Assembly: GCA_964420405.1 (NCBI GenBank)
Contig: CAYQTL010000007.1
Coordinates: forward strand, 62,001 to 126,000
Length of the DNA: 64,000 bases
From: CAYQTL01 sp964420405
GTDB taxonomy: Bacteria > Acidobacteriota > Thermoanaerobaculia > Thermoanaerobaculales > Sulfomarinibacteraceae
Direction of reading: 5' to 3'
Of the stretch, positions 33,540 to 41,972 are shown in pieces. A model generated the notes under the pieces. That model was not told where the DNA came from, did not search any database, and worked only from the letters and a program-made list of their open reading frames with translations. Within the stretch, counting starts at the first letter, position 1. Every line of letters begins with the position of its first letter. The position numbers and the translations under genes were made by a program.

Positions 33540-34289
33540 TCAGTCCCCGATCTGGACGTTGAAGCTGCCGTCGCGCTGCCAGAACCGGTCGTGGACGGTG
33601 CCGTACCGCGACAGGTCCAGCGCCGCGATGTCGGCCCGGCGGCTCTCCAGCAGCCCGACGGTCTCCGGCGGCAGCCCGGTCTCCGCCGCCGGCGGGCCCG
33701 CCCCGAGCTCCTTCAGCCGCCCGTCGAGACGCCGCTCGAGCGCCGCCAGGGCGGGGGTCTCACCGTGCTGCCGTCGCAGCTCCGCCACGAACTCGAGGTC
33801 CTCGCGGGTCGCCTGCTCGAGCCGACCGGCGCCCGCGCGAGCCTCGGCGGGCTCGAGCCACTCCTCGTACACCTGCTCCTCGAGCCACCGGAACTCGGCC
33901 GGCGACATGTCGTGGGCCCGCAGCGCCGCCTCCTGGGCGGCGAACACCCCCCGCAGCTCGGCCAGCACCACCTTGGCCGTCTCGAGGCTTTCCTCGCCGT
34001 TCTGGGTCAGCTCGCGCTCCAGCTCCTCCCAGCGTCGGTAGGTCGGCAGCAGGTCGGCGCGGACCGCCAGGAACCGGTCGAGGCGCGACGGGTCGACGGT
34101 GCCGCCCTCCGGGGGCTGCCACGCCATCGCCGCGTCGAGCTCGTCGAACGCCTTCTCGGAGGCCGCCAGGTCCATGATCGGGCCGACCAGGTCCTTGCCG
34201 TGACGGTACAGCCCCGGCCCGACGGCGAGGGCCAGCGCCAGCACCCCCGCCACGATCGCGCCGACCACGATCCAGAACGTGCGTCCCAT
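33540..34289 (-). CDS. Single-pass membrane protein of unknown function
   Basis: The 249-residue protein begins with one transmembrane helix (FWIVVGAIVAGVLALALAVGPGLY). The rest is mostly charged and helical with probable coiled-coil (residues about 80-200, rich in E, R, L and A) and ends DRFWQRDGSFNVQIGD. It is probably anchored in the inner membrane with the bulk in the periplasm, or is an uncleaved-signal protein. I recognise no family and neighbours give no clue. Confidence 0.75.
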   Translation of the reverse strand: MGRTFWIVVGAIVAGVLALALAVGPGLYRHGKDLVGPIMDLAASEKAFDELDAAMAWQPPEGGTVDPSRLDRFLAVRADLLPTYRRWEELERELTQNGEESLETAKVVLAELRGVFAAQEAALRAHDMSPAEFRWLEEQVYEEWLEPAEARAGAGRLEQATREDLEFVAELRRQHGETPALAALERRLDGRLKELGAGPPAAETGLPPETVGLLESRRADIAALDLSRYGTVHDRFWQRDGSFNVQIGD

Positions 34290-34374
34290 GGTGCGCTCCC
34301 TTCGGCAGCGACAACGATGGTACAGCGGCTGGGGTTCGGGGCCCGCGACATGGAACGCCGCCTCCCCGTCGGGC

Positions 34375-34528
34375 CTCCGATCCCGATCCCGTTTCCGGAT
34401 GAGCGCCGCAGGCGTGCCGCGGATTCACGACAGAGCTCGGTTCCGGGGCTCGGACCGTCGCGCTGCATCAGCTCGCGCGACTCCATCGGGTTCGGTTGCA
34501 GATCGGGATCGGGATCGGTTTCGGAGGG
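34375..34528. repeat. Hexamer-armed intergenic palindromic element
   Basis: The C-rich arm 34375-34398 (CTCCGATCCCGATCCCGTTT) and G-rich arm 34486-34528 (GATCGGGATCGGGATCGG followed by TTTCGGAGG) are good inverted copies, including the outer CCTCCGA/TCGGAGG ends. They flank a core of about 90 bp. It lies between the membrane-protein gene and the tRNA gene. Confidence 0.8.
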
Positions 34529-34563
34529 GCGCCGTCGCCGGCCGGCAGCGCCGTCGAGCTCCT

Positions 34564-34649
34564 TGGTGCCGGAGGAGGGATTCGAACCCTCACGACCTTG
34601 CGGCCGGCGGATTTTGAGTCCGCTGCGTCTGCCATTCCGCCACTCCGGC
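34564..34649 (-). tRNA. tRNA-Leu (CAA)
   Basis: On the minus strand the acceptor stem GCCGGAG pairs with CTCCGGC, followed by discriminator A and an encoded CCA. The anticodon stem GCGGA/TCCGC holds the loop CTCAAAA, giving anticodon CAA. A long variable arm (CGGCCGCAAGGTCG) and the T-arm GAGGGTTCGAATCCCTC fit a class II leucine tRNA of 86 nt. Confidence 0.95.
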
Positions 34650-34817
34650 GCGTCGCGCATTGTACCGGGTCGCCGCCGGCGCGCGACCTCCCGCAGTGCG
34701 GATGCGGGCTCCGGCCCGGCTTCGGCACCCTCGGCGATACCCGCCGGCCGCCGGACGAACGCAGGCCGGGAGCGGGCGCCACCGCCGCCGCACAACCTCT
34801 CTCGAGCTGCGAAATGC

Positions 34818-34846
34818 TTGACGGCGCGCGATGGTCCGAATATATT
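34818..34846 (+). promoter_or_regulatory. Sigma-70-type promoter of the arsR-like gene
   Basis: TTGACG (34818-34823) and TATATT (34841-34846) are separated by exactly 17 bp, the best consensus promoter in the window. The predicted start near 34853 gives a leader of about 39 nt with GGAGG before the GTG. Confidence 0.8.
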
Positions 34847-34860
34847 ACCAGTTGGTGATA
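34843..34860. promoter_or_regulatory. Candidate ArsR operator
   Basis: TATTACCAGTTGGTGATA is an imperfect inverted repeat (TATTACCA/TGGTGATA, one mismatch) overlapping the -10 box and the predicted start point. This is the expected position for autorepression by the ArsR-family protein encoded next. Confidence 0.65.
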
Positions 34861-34891
34861 GGGGGACGCGCGTCCGCCCTGGAGGTCGATC

Positions 34892-35254
34892 GTGATCGCA
34901 TCAGACGAGCTGCTCCACCGGATCGCGGAGGTCCTCAAGGCGATGGCCGACCCGACCCGGCTCAAGATCCTGCACAGCCTTCACCATGGGGAACGGTGCG
35001 TCTCGGACATCCTCGAGGTCGTCGGGGGCAGCCAGGCCAACGTGTCCAAGCACCTGTCGGTCCTCAAGCGTGCGGGGCTGGTGGACTGCCGGCGCGAGGG
35101 TCTCAACGTGTTCTACCGGATCATGGACGAGGGCGTCTTCACCATCTGCCGCAACGTCTGCGACTCGTTGGAGATCCGCATCGACCGCGAGCACCAGACC
35201 ATCCTCGAGGGGCGCCAGCAGATGGAGCGCGAGGAAGCCGTCGTCAAGCCCTGA
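34892..35254 (+). CDS. ArsR-family winged-helix regulator
   Basis: The 120-residue protein (GTG start, GGAGG ribosome site) has the ArsR fold: LKAMADPTRLKILHSLHHGERCVSDILEVVGGSQANVSKHLSVLKRAGLVDCRREGLNVFYRI. The classical metal-binding CxC of the alpha-3 helix (CVCDL) is CVSDI here, so only one of those cysteines remains. Other cysteines (VDCRR, ICRNVC) could form a different sensing site. It is followed by an FmdB-like gene 16 bp downstream. Regulation is probably autogenous through the palindrome at its promoter. Confidence 0.92.
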   Translation: MIASDELLHRIAEVLKAMADPTRLKILHSLHHGERCVSDILEVVGGSQANVSKHLSVLKRAGLVDCRREGLNVFYRIMDEGVFTICRNVCDSLEIRIDREHQTILEGRQQMEREEAVVKP

Positions 35255-35270
35255 CATCCCGGAGCCGCCG

Positions 35271-35468
35271 ATGCCGATCTACGAGTACCGCTGTTCCGCC
35301 TGCGGCCGCCTGTTCGAGAGGTTCGAGCGGGTCGGCAGCGAGCACTCCACCGCCCGTTGCCCGGACTGCGGTGGCGACGACGCCCGGCGCGTTCCGTCGC
35401 GATTCGCGAGCACATCGCCCGCCCGCCCCGGTCCCCGCGCCTCGAGCTGCGCCAGCGGCTCCACCTGA
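35271..35468 (+). CDS. FmdB-family zinc-ribbon protein
   Basis: The 65-residue protein begins MPIYEYRCSACGRLFER and has the second CPDCGG pair, giving the four-cysteine zinc ribbon typical of the FmdB/CxxC_CxxC_SSSS family. The C-terminal tail is Ser/Pro/Arg-rich and disordered. The family was named from a regulatory gene near formamidase but its role is largely unknown. It is co-transcribed with the ArsR gene (16 bp apart). Confidence 0.9.
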   Translation: MPIYEYRCSACGRLFERFERVGSEHSTARCPDCGGDDARRVPSRFASTSPARPGPRASSCASGST

Positions 35469-35561
35469 GGGATCTGAGACGAGGGCCCGGGCGGCCCCAC
35501 CCCATGCCCGTACAGGGCCCCTCCCGTGATGGCCCGTTCCCAGAGCCGGTCACATCCGTGG

Positions 35562-35567
35562 TAGAAT
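35562..35567 (+). promoter_or_regulatory. -10 box (TAGAAT) before the PKD/PA secreted-protein gene
   Basis: TAGAAT would start transcription near 35574 and leave a leader of about 78 nt with a strong AGGAGGGG ribosome site before the ATG at 35652. Confidence 0.45.
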
Positions 35568-35651
35568 CCCGCGGTGGCTGTGGTGAACAACTGGAGCGCC
35601 TCCCGGAACGGCGGGAGGAGATCGTCAATCCATCCACATCAGGAGGGGACA

Positions 35652-37658
35652 ATGAGGAGAGTGTTGAATCGCGCGAACGGACTCGCATGGGTGGCGGTCC
35701 TCGGCATGGTCGCCGTTGCGGTGGCCCCGGCGATGGCGGCGGACAGCGACCTGAGCACGACGGCCAGCGGCCCGGCGACGGTGGCCCCGGGCGGCGACGG
35801 CACCATCACCGTGAGCTACGCCAACGCGGGACCCGACGAGGCCGTGTCGGCCTACGCCAACCTGGAGATGCCGGCGGGTGTGCCGGCGCCGTTCGACATG
35901 CTCACCCAGGACCAGGTGGACTTCATCGAGGCGTCCCTGACCGACGACAACGGCAACGTGCCGCTGCTGTTCGCCGGCGACAGCTGTGATGCGCTCCTGA
36001 TCCAGGTCCAGGGTCCCAGCGACAATCGGCCGGATCCGATGGAGAACCTCCCCGCCGGTGGCGGCGGCAGCTTCTCGGTGTCGACCCAGTTCCCGATGGA
36101 GCAGCCGCGCTCGGCGGGCCTGCGGATCGACGCGCCGGCCAGCATCGCCGGGCTCGTCACCAACATCGGCCGCGGCTCCTGCGACGACTGCGCGGACATC
36201 GCCGGCACCTGCTTCGGCGAGCCGCTCGCGCTGTTCGAGAACGACATGGTCGAGGTCATGGTCGTCGACGACGGCAGCGCCAACCCGACCGAGGGGTGCA
36301 ACCCGCTGGTCAACGACCTCACCGGGAAGGTCGCGCTGATCGACCGCGGCAGCTGCGAGTTCGGCCAGAAGGTGTTCAACGCCGAGTCCGCCGGCGCCGT
36401 CGGCGCGATCATCAACAACGCGACCCAGGGCTGCGCCACCGGCACCAGCCCCGACTGCGTCATCGGCATGGCGCCGGGCGCGTTCGGCCTGCTCTCCACG
36501 ATCCCCGCGGTGATGGTGTCCTTCAACCAGGGCAGCGCGATCCACGCCGAGATCGACGCCGGCAACCAGGTGCTCGTGACCCTCGGCGGCATCCCGTCGG
36601 ACGACGCCATCTTCCAGGCGACGATCTTCCTGGCCGAGGCCGCGGATGTCGACCCCAACCCCGACAACAACGACAGCATGGTCACCACGACCATCGACTT
36701 CGCGGGCGGCGAGGCGCCGACGGCGGCCTTCGACTACGCCCCGGCCGATCCTGAGGTGGGCGAGGACATCCAGTTCACCGACATGTCGACCGGCGACCCC
36801 ACCTCCTGGCTGTGGGACTTCGGTGACGCCAAGGGCACCAGCACCGAGCAGAACCCGGTCTACTCCTACGACATGGCCGGCACCTACGACGTCACCCTGA
36901 CCGTCACCAACGACTTCGGCAGCGACGAGGTCAGCCAGCAGGTGATCGTGACCGGCGGCATGCCGACTCTCGACGAGGCCTATTTCGTGTCGGCGGCCGC
37001 GTTCGCCGGCGGCGCCGGCGGCGCGTTCTTCCAGACCGACGTCGAGGTCCACAACGGCGGCACCTCCGAGATGATGTACCGCTACGTCTGGCTGCCGCGC
37101 GACACCGACAACTCGTCGCCGGCCATGTCCGACGTCTTCACCCTCGGCGCCGGCATGAGCGTGCGCTCGGTCAACGTGCTGTCCGACATCTTCGGCGCGG
37201 CCGAGGGCGCGATCGGCGCCCTGGCGGTGTTCACCAACTCGATGGACGCGATCATCTTCTCGCGCACCTATGCGATCACCTCCGCCGGCGAGACCTTCGG
37301 CCAGGCGATCCCGGGCGTGTACGCGGGCGACCTGATCATGTCCGGCGAGAAGAAGCGCATCGTGTTCATGACCCAGAACGACGACTTCCGCTCGAACCTC
37401 GGCTTCCAGAACGGTCAGAGCATGAACATGACCGTCACCTACGAGGCGTTCGACGCGATGGGCAACTCGCTCGGCGTGTTCACCGAGGACCTGCTGCCCT
37501 GGGGCAACACCCAGGTCAACCGGGTGCTGAACGCGTTCTCGCCGATCGACGTGGCCTACATCGACGTCTGGACCACCACTCCGGACGCCAGCTTCTACGC
37601 CTACGGCTCGATCCTCGACAACCTGACGGACGACCCGACCACGGTCGTCCCGCAGTAA
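35652..37658 (+). CDS. Secreted multidomain protein: DUF11-like, PA, PKD and C-terminal DDPTTVV domain
   Basis: The 668-residue protein has a signal peptide (to about residue 33), a DUF11-like domain (SGPATVAPGGDGTITVSYANAGPDEAVS), and a PA domain (GKVALIDRGSCEFGQKVFNAESAGAVGAIINN). A PKD domain follows (about 355-437, PTAAFDYAPADPEVGEDIQF ... TYDVTLTVTNDFG), then a C-terminal beta domain (about 445-668) closing NLTDDPTTVVPQ. The first 350 residues are paralogous to the 27875-28987 protein, and the last 220 match in layout the end of the 7086-8540 protein, so it joins two modules seen separately elsewhere in the window. No catalytic domain is visible. Strong ribosome site suggests high expression. 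Confidence 0.9.
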   Translation: MRRVLNRANGLAWVAVLGMVAVAVAPAMAADSDLSTTASGPATVAPGGDGTITVSYANAGPDEAVSAYANLEMPAGVPAPFDMLTQDQVDFIEASLTDDNGNVPLLFAGDSCDALLIQVQGPSDNRPDPMENLPAGGGGSFSVSTQFPMEQPRSAGLRIDAPASIAGLVTNIGRGSCDDCADIAGTCFGEPLALFENDMVEVMVVDDGSANPTEGCNPLVNDLTGKVALIDRGSCEFGQKVFNAESAGAVGAIINNATQGCATGTSPDCVIGMAPGAFGLLSTIPAVMVSFNQGSAIHAEIDAGNQVLVTLGGIPSDDAIFQATIFLAEAADVDPNPDNNDSMVTTTIDFAGGEAPTAAFDYAPADPEVGEDIQFTDMSTGDPTSWLWDFGDAKGTSTEQNPVYSYDMAGTYDVTLTVTNDFGSDEVSQQVIVTGGMPTLDEAYFVSAAAFAGGAGGAFFQTDVEVHNGGTSEMMYRYVWLPRDTDNSSPAMSDVFTLGAGMSVRSVNVLSDIFGAAEGAIGALAVFTNSMDAIIFSRTYAITSAGETFGQAIPGVYAGDLIMSGEKKRIVFMTQNDDFRSNLGFQNGQSMNMTVTYEAFDAMGNSLGVFTEDLLPWGNTQVNRVLNAFSPIDVAYIDVWTTTPDASFYAYGSILDNLTDDPTTVVPQ

Positions 37659-37684
37659 TCGTCGACTCGATACCGAGATCGCCG

Positions 37685-37714
37685 GGGCGGGGGCTCTCGA
37701 GCCCCCGCCCTTTG
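37685..37714 (+). terminator. Rho-independent terminator after the PKD/PA gene
   Basis: GGGCGGGGGCTC (37685-37696) pairs with GAGCCCCCGCCC (37699-37710), followed by TTTG, 27 bp after the stop. The rest of the 302-bp gap up to 37960 holds no recognisable gene; TACGCT at 37908-37913 may be the -10 box of the next gene. Confidence 0.8.
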
Positions 37715-37960
37715 TCTGCGTCGGAGCGCGCGTGCGGCGGCGGGGCGCGACTCGCGACACCGACGACGGTCAGCACCACAGCTGTCGTCCACGACGCCGG
37801 CTCCTCCACGCAGCGCCGTCGCCCAACCCGAGAATCGGCCCGCTCCCTCCACCCCGGACCCGCACCCCGGGGGACGGCGTCCGAGCCCGCCCCGCCCGCG
37901 GTTCTGCTACGCTCCCGTCCGGTGACGGGCGACCGGACCCGCCGCCGTGGAGGGCCAGCC

Positions 37961-40537
37961 ATGATCCCGAGCATCCGTCGCCTGACCGCGGTCGCCGCGG
38001 CCCTGATCGGCCTCGTCGCCGCTCCCCTGCTCGCCGACGACCTGGTGCGCCTCGAGCGCCTGGACGCCGGCGACCGCGACGCCCTGCTCGCCGTCGGCGT
38101 GCCGGTGGTGGCGGAGCTGGACCGGTCGCTGCTCGCGATCGGAGACGGGTCCGCGATCCTCGAGGCGGCCTCCGGCCGTGGGACCGCCGCGCGCGTGCTG
38201 GCGCCGGCGCCGGCCGACGCCAGGTTCGCCCTGGCCAGCGCGCCGTTCTCCGACCGCGGCGTGACCCACGACGAGTGCGGTGAGGCGTTGTTCGCCGAGG
38301 ACGACTGGGTCCTGCTGCGGCTCCACGAGAAGGCGCCGGAGAGCTGCCGGTCGCCCGCCGGCTGGTGGATCCGGGAGCTGCGGCGGTCGCCTGTGCGCTC
38401 CACGACCCCGCCGCCGCCGGAGACCCTCGACCGCCGGCGAGGGGATCCGATCACGCCAGACCCGGCGATCACGTACATGGTCAGCGGGCTCACCGACTCC
38501 CTCGCGATGGCCCACTGGACGGCGATCGTCGGCGCGGCCACCACCCGCTACTCGACCTCGGCCGGGTGCCAGGACGCGGCGCAGCTGGTCCACGACACCT
38601 TCACCTCCCTCGGCCTCGCGGCCGAGTACCAGAGCCACACCTCCGGCCACGCTCCCAACGTGATCGCGACGCTTCCGGGCTCCGTCACGCCGGAGGAGCA
38701 CGTGATCGTGATCGGACACCTGGACGACATGCCCTCCTCCGGTCCGGCCCCCGGAGCGAACGACAACGCGAGCGGCGCCGCCATGGTCACCGCCCTGGCC
38801 GAGGTCATGTCCTGCTCCCGCTTCGAGAGGACGGTGAAGTTCATCGCCGTCACCGGCGAGGAGTTCGGCCTGTACGGGTCCGAGCACTACGCCGCGGCGG
38901 CCGCGACCGCCGGCGACCAGATCGCGGCCGTCCTGAACGCCGACATGATCGGCTGGGAGGGCAACGGCACGCCGGTCCCGGAGGACCTCGACCTCAACCA
39001 GAACACCGCCTCCGAGTGGCTCGGAGACCTCGTCCACGACCTCGCCGCGGTCTACCCGACGGGGGCTGTGGTCGACAACTTCACGTGCAACTCGATGGCC
39101 TACAGCGACCACTGGCCGTTCTGGCAGGAAGGGTACCCGGCGGTCTTCGGGATCACCGACAACCACGGCTACTGCGGCCACTCGGGAACCCACCCCCACT
39201 ACCACCAGTCGTCCGACACGATCGCCAACTGCGGTCCCGGCGCCGCGCAGTTCATCGGCGCTTCGATGCGGGCGTTCCTCGCCACCGCGGCACACCTGGC
39301 GCGGCCGGTGGGATCCACCGCTCCCGGTCCCACCTCCGTGGCCGCGGTACCCGCCGGCGACAACGCCCTCGACGTGAGCTGGTCACCACCGGCCGGCTCC
39401 GGCGAGTTCGTGGTCGAGCGGGCGGCCGGCGGCTGTCTGTCGCCCGGACCGTGGCAGACCGTCGCGACGACCGACCTTCCGAGCATGATCGACTCGCCCG
39501 TTTCGGGCGGTGTGCCGTACGCCTACACCGTGCGGGCGATGGACGCGTCGGGGCTGTGCCTGTCGGGACCGTCGGAGTGCGCCGAGGGGACGACGACCGG
39601 AGCGTGCACCGAGCCGCCGTGGTTCGACGGTCTGACGGACGCCGCCAACCTGGCCGAGCCGACCTGCCGGGTCGCCCTCGACTGGCCCGAGCCGAACGCC
39701 GTGTACTGCGGTCCCGACCGCACCTTCCGGCTCTACCGCTCGACCGATCCCGCGTTCACGCCGGACCCGTCCACTCTCCTCGCCGCCGGCCTCGCCGGCA
39801 CGAGCTGGACCGACGAGACGGACCTCGTCGGCGGCCAGCCGTACCACTACGTCGTCCGGGTGGTGGACGCCGCCACCGGCGTCGAGGACGACAACCTCGT
39901 CCGGCTCTCCGCGGTGCCGACCGGTCCGGTGGCGCTCGGCACGTTCGCCGACGACGCCGGCGACTCCGGGACGGCGAAGCTCGCCGGCGACGGGCCGTGG
40001 ACGGTGAGCGCGACGGGCGGTCATGTGGCGCCCCGCGTCTACTCCACCGGTGTGCCGCCCTACCCTGGCGACACCTGCGCGGCGGTTTCGACCGAGCCCC
40101 TGACTCTCGGCGCCGGCGCCGTGCTCTCGTTCTGGTCCCGCAACGACATCGAGTCGGGGTACGACAAGGGCGAGGTGCAGATCAGCGCTGACGGCGGCGC
40201 CACGTGGCAGCGTCTGGAGGTGGGCTACCCCGGCTCCTCGTCCTCGTCCCACTCCTACGACGAGTGCGGGCTGACGCCCGGCCTGACCTACTTCACTGGC
40301 CGCAGCGTGCCGTGGACGGAGCACTCGGTCTCCCTCGCGGCGTGGGAGGGCCAGGAGGTGATTCTCCGCTGGCTGCTCTCGACGGACGGATCGGTCGAGT
40401 ACGACGGCTGGTGGATCGACGAGGTCGAGATCACCTCCGCCGGAGTGCCCGGCCCCTGCGCGGCGGGCCCCGACGCGCTCTTCTCCGACGGCTTCGAGTC
40501 CGGCGACACCGGTGCCTGGTCCGACGCGGCCTTCTGA
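37961..40537 (+). CDS. Secreted M28-family metallopeptidase with C-terminal beta domains and DGFESGDT tail
   Basis: The 858-residue protein has a signal peptide (MIPSIRRLTAVAAALIGLVAAPLLA), a pro-region, and an M28 aminopeptidase domain (about 165-450). Di-zinc ligands are in VIGHLDDM, GANDNASG, TGEEFG, NADMIG and THPHYHQSSDT. Two fibronectin-III-like domains (about 455-660) and a jelly-roll/MAM-like domain (about 670-835, with AVLSFWSRNDIE and VILRWLLSTDGSVEYDGWWIDEVEI) follow. The tail is LFSDGFESGDTGAWSDAAF. It should degrade peptides outside the cell. Ribosome site GGAGGG. Confidence 0.93.
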   Translation: MIPSIRRLTAVAAALIGLVAAPLLADDLVRLERLDAGDRDALLAVGVPVVAELDRSLLAIGDGSAILEAASGRGTAARVLAPAPADARFALASAPFSDRGVTHDECGEALFAEDDWVLLRLHEKAPESCRSPAGWWIRELRRSPVRSTTPPPPETLDRRRGDPITPDPAITYMVSGLTDSLAMAHWTAIVGAATTRYSTSAGCQDAAQLVHDTFTSLGLAAEYQSHTSGHAPNVIATLPGSVTPEEHVIVIGHLDDMPSSGPAPGANDNASGAAMVTALAEVMSCSRFERTVKFIAVTGEEFGLYGSEHYAAAAATAGDQIAAVLNADMIGWEGNGTPVPEDLDLNQNTASEWLGDLVHDLAAVYPTGAVVDNFTCNSMAYSDHWPFWQEGYPAVFGITDNHGYCGHSGTHPHYHQSSDTIANCGPGAAQFIGASMRAFLATAAHLARPVGSTAPGPTSVAAVPAGDNALDVSWSPPAGSGEFVVERAAGGCLSPGPWQTVATTDLPSMIDSPVSGGVPYAYTVRAMDASGLCLSGPSECAEGTTTGACTEPPWFDGLTDAANLAEPTCRVALDWPEPNAVYCGPDRTFRLYRSTDPAFTPDPSTLLAAGLAGTSWTDETDLVGGQPYHYVVRVVDAATGVEDDNLVRLSAVPTGPVALGTFADDAGDSGTAKLAGDGPWTVSATGGHVAPRVYSTGVPPYPGDTCAAVSTEPLTLGAGAVLSFWSRNDIESGYDKGEVQISADGGATWQRLEVGYPGSSSSSHSYDECGLTPGLTYFTGRSVPWTEHSVSLAAWEGQEVILRWLLSTDGSVEYDGWWIDEVEITSAGVPGPCAAGPDALFSDGFESGDTGAWSDAAF

Positions 40538-40610
40538 GTACCTTCGCCCGCCGGGTGGTCGTCGAGTCGCGGGGAGCGGGCTCCGACATCGGCTCGGACG
40601 GCGGCCATCG

Positions 40611-40631
40611 CCTCCAATCCCGATCCCGACG
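40611..40631. repeat. Short hexamer array (GATCCC)
   Basis: A small C-rich copy of the intergenic hexamer family in the 220-bp gap before the citrate-synthase pair. Upstream GGTGGTCGTCGAGTCGCGG resembles core sequence of other copies; no G-rich arm is clear. Confidence 0.5.
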
Positions 40632-40757
40632 AGATGTTCTCTCCACCCCCCTGCAGCCTCGGTCCGGGCCCCGGTGCCGCTGCTCCCCACGGAGCTCGTC
40701 CTCCCGGAGTCCGGCCCGGGGGAATAGCACACCGGTCCCGCAGCGTCCTCCCTCGCG

Positions 40758-41972
40758 ATGAATGACGACGTGATCCGCACCCTGAGCCACGCCTACGACT
40801 GGCGTGCGGAGCAGCCCCTGCGCTGGCCGGTCACCACGGAGGTCGGGCCGGGTCTGGCCGGCGTCATCGCCGCCGAGACGCGGGTCATGTGGCTCGACCC
40901 CTCCAGCGGCGCGCTCGCCTACCGCGGAATCCCCATCGAGCGGCTCGCGCCCGCCGCCGACTTCGAGCGGGTGACCCATCTGCTCGTGACCGGCCACACG
41001 GGCGACGACGACCCGGACGGCTTCGCCTCGTTTCGTGACTCGATGCGGGCGGCCCGGACGCTGCCGGACGACGTCCACCGCATGCTGCGGCAGCTCGACC
41101 CCGTCACCCACCCGACGCGGATGCTGCGCGCCGGAATGTCGGCCCTCGGCTGCCACGAGCTCGACGTCGCGGACGATCTCGCGGGCGAGCGCCACTGGCG
41201 GGAGCTGCGGATCGTCGGCCAGGTGGCGGCGGTGGTGGAGGATCTCATCCGGCACCGCGCCCGGCGACCGCCCGTGACGGCCGCCCCCGGATCCACCCTC
41301 GCCGAGGGCGTCCTGACGGCGATGCTCGACCGCCCGCCGACCGCCGCCGAGCGCAGGGCGCTGGACCTGCTGTGGCTGCTGTACGCGGCCCACGGGCTCG
41401 ACGCGCCGACATTCACCGCCATGATCGTGGCGTCGTGCCGCGCCGATCCCTACGCGACGGTGGTGTCGGGCCTGTCGGCCCTCCGCGGTCCGCGGATGGG
41501 CGGCGCCGCCGAGCGGGTGCTCGACCAGCTGCTGCCGATCGACGACCCGGCGACCGCCGACACCTGGGCCCGCACGACGCTCGCTGGCGGCGGCCGGATC
41601 GCGGGCTTCGGCCACGGCGTGTACCGGATGCCGGACCCCCGGGTGGTGATCCTCCGCAAGGAGGCGGCCGAGCTGGCCCGGGCGACTGGCCGCGAGCGGA
41701 TCTACGAGGTGGCGCGGGCGGTGGAGGACGCGGCGACCCGCGCCCTCGCCCCCAAGGGAGTCCACGTCAACATCAACTTCTACGGGGCGGTCCTCTTCCA
41801 TCTCCTCGGTGCGGAGCCGCCGCTGACACCGTGCCTGGTGGCGGTCGGCCGGATGGCGGGGATGGTGGCGCTGATCCGCGAGGCGCTGGACACCATGCGG
41901 CTCTTCCGGCCGCTGGACCGGTACGTGGGCCCCCCCGAGCGACGGGTCGTCCCGGCGGAGTCTCGCCGGTGA
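40758..41972 (+). CDS. Citrate-synthase paralogue lacking two catalytic residues
   Basis: The 404-residue protein has the citrate synthase fold. The first catalytic histidine (in the GPxHGGAN motif) is Met (GPRMGGAAE, about residue 244), and the catalytic Asp of NVDFYSG is Asn (NINFYGA, about 337). The second histidine is kept (GFGHGVYR). The substrate-carboxylate arginines appear present: DPR, VGRMAG (R387 in E. coli numbering) and RPLDRYVG (R407', which reaches the partner subunit). It is therefore probably not a standard citrate synthase alone. Its stop overlaps the next start by GTGA, and the next gene encodes a paralogue with the opposite pattern of losses. Confidence 0.9.
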   Translation: MNDDVIRTLSHAYDWRAEQPLRWPVTTEVGPGLAGVIAAETRVMWLDPSSGALAYRGIPIERLAPAADFERVTHLLVTGHTGDDDPDGFASFRDSMRAARTLPDDVHRMLRQLDPVTHPTRMLRAGMSALGCHELDVADDLAGERHWRELRIVGQVAAVVEDLIRHRARRPPVTAAPGSTLAEGVLTAMLDRPPTAAERRALDLLWLLYAAHGLDAPTFTAMIVASCRADPYATVVSGLSALRGPRMGGAAERVLDQLLPIDDPATADTWARTTLAGGGRIAGFGHGVYRMPDPRVVILRKEAAELARATGRERIYEVARAVEDAATRALAPKGVHVNINFYGAVLFHLLGAEPPLTPCLVAVGRMAGMVALIREALDTMRLFRPLDRYVGPPERRVVPAESRR

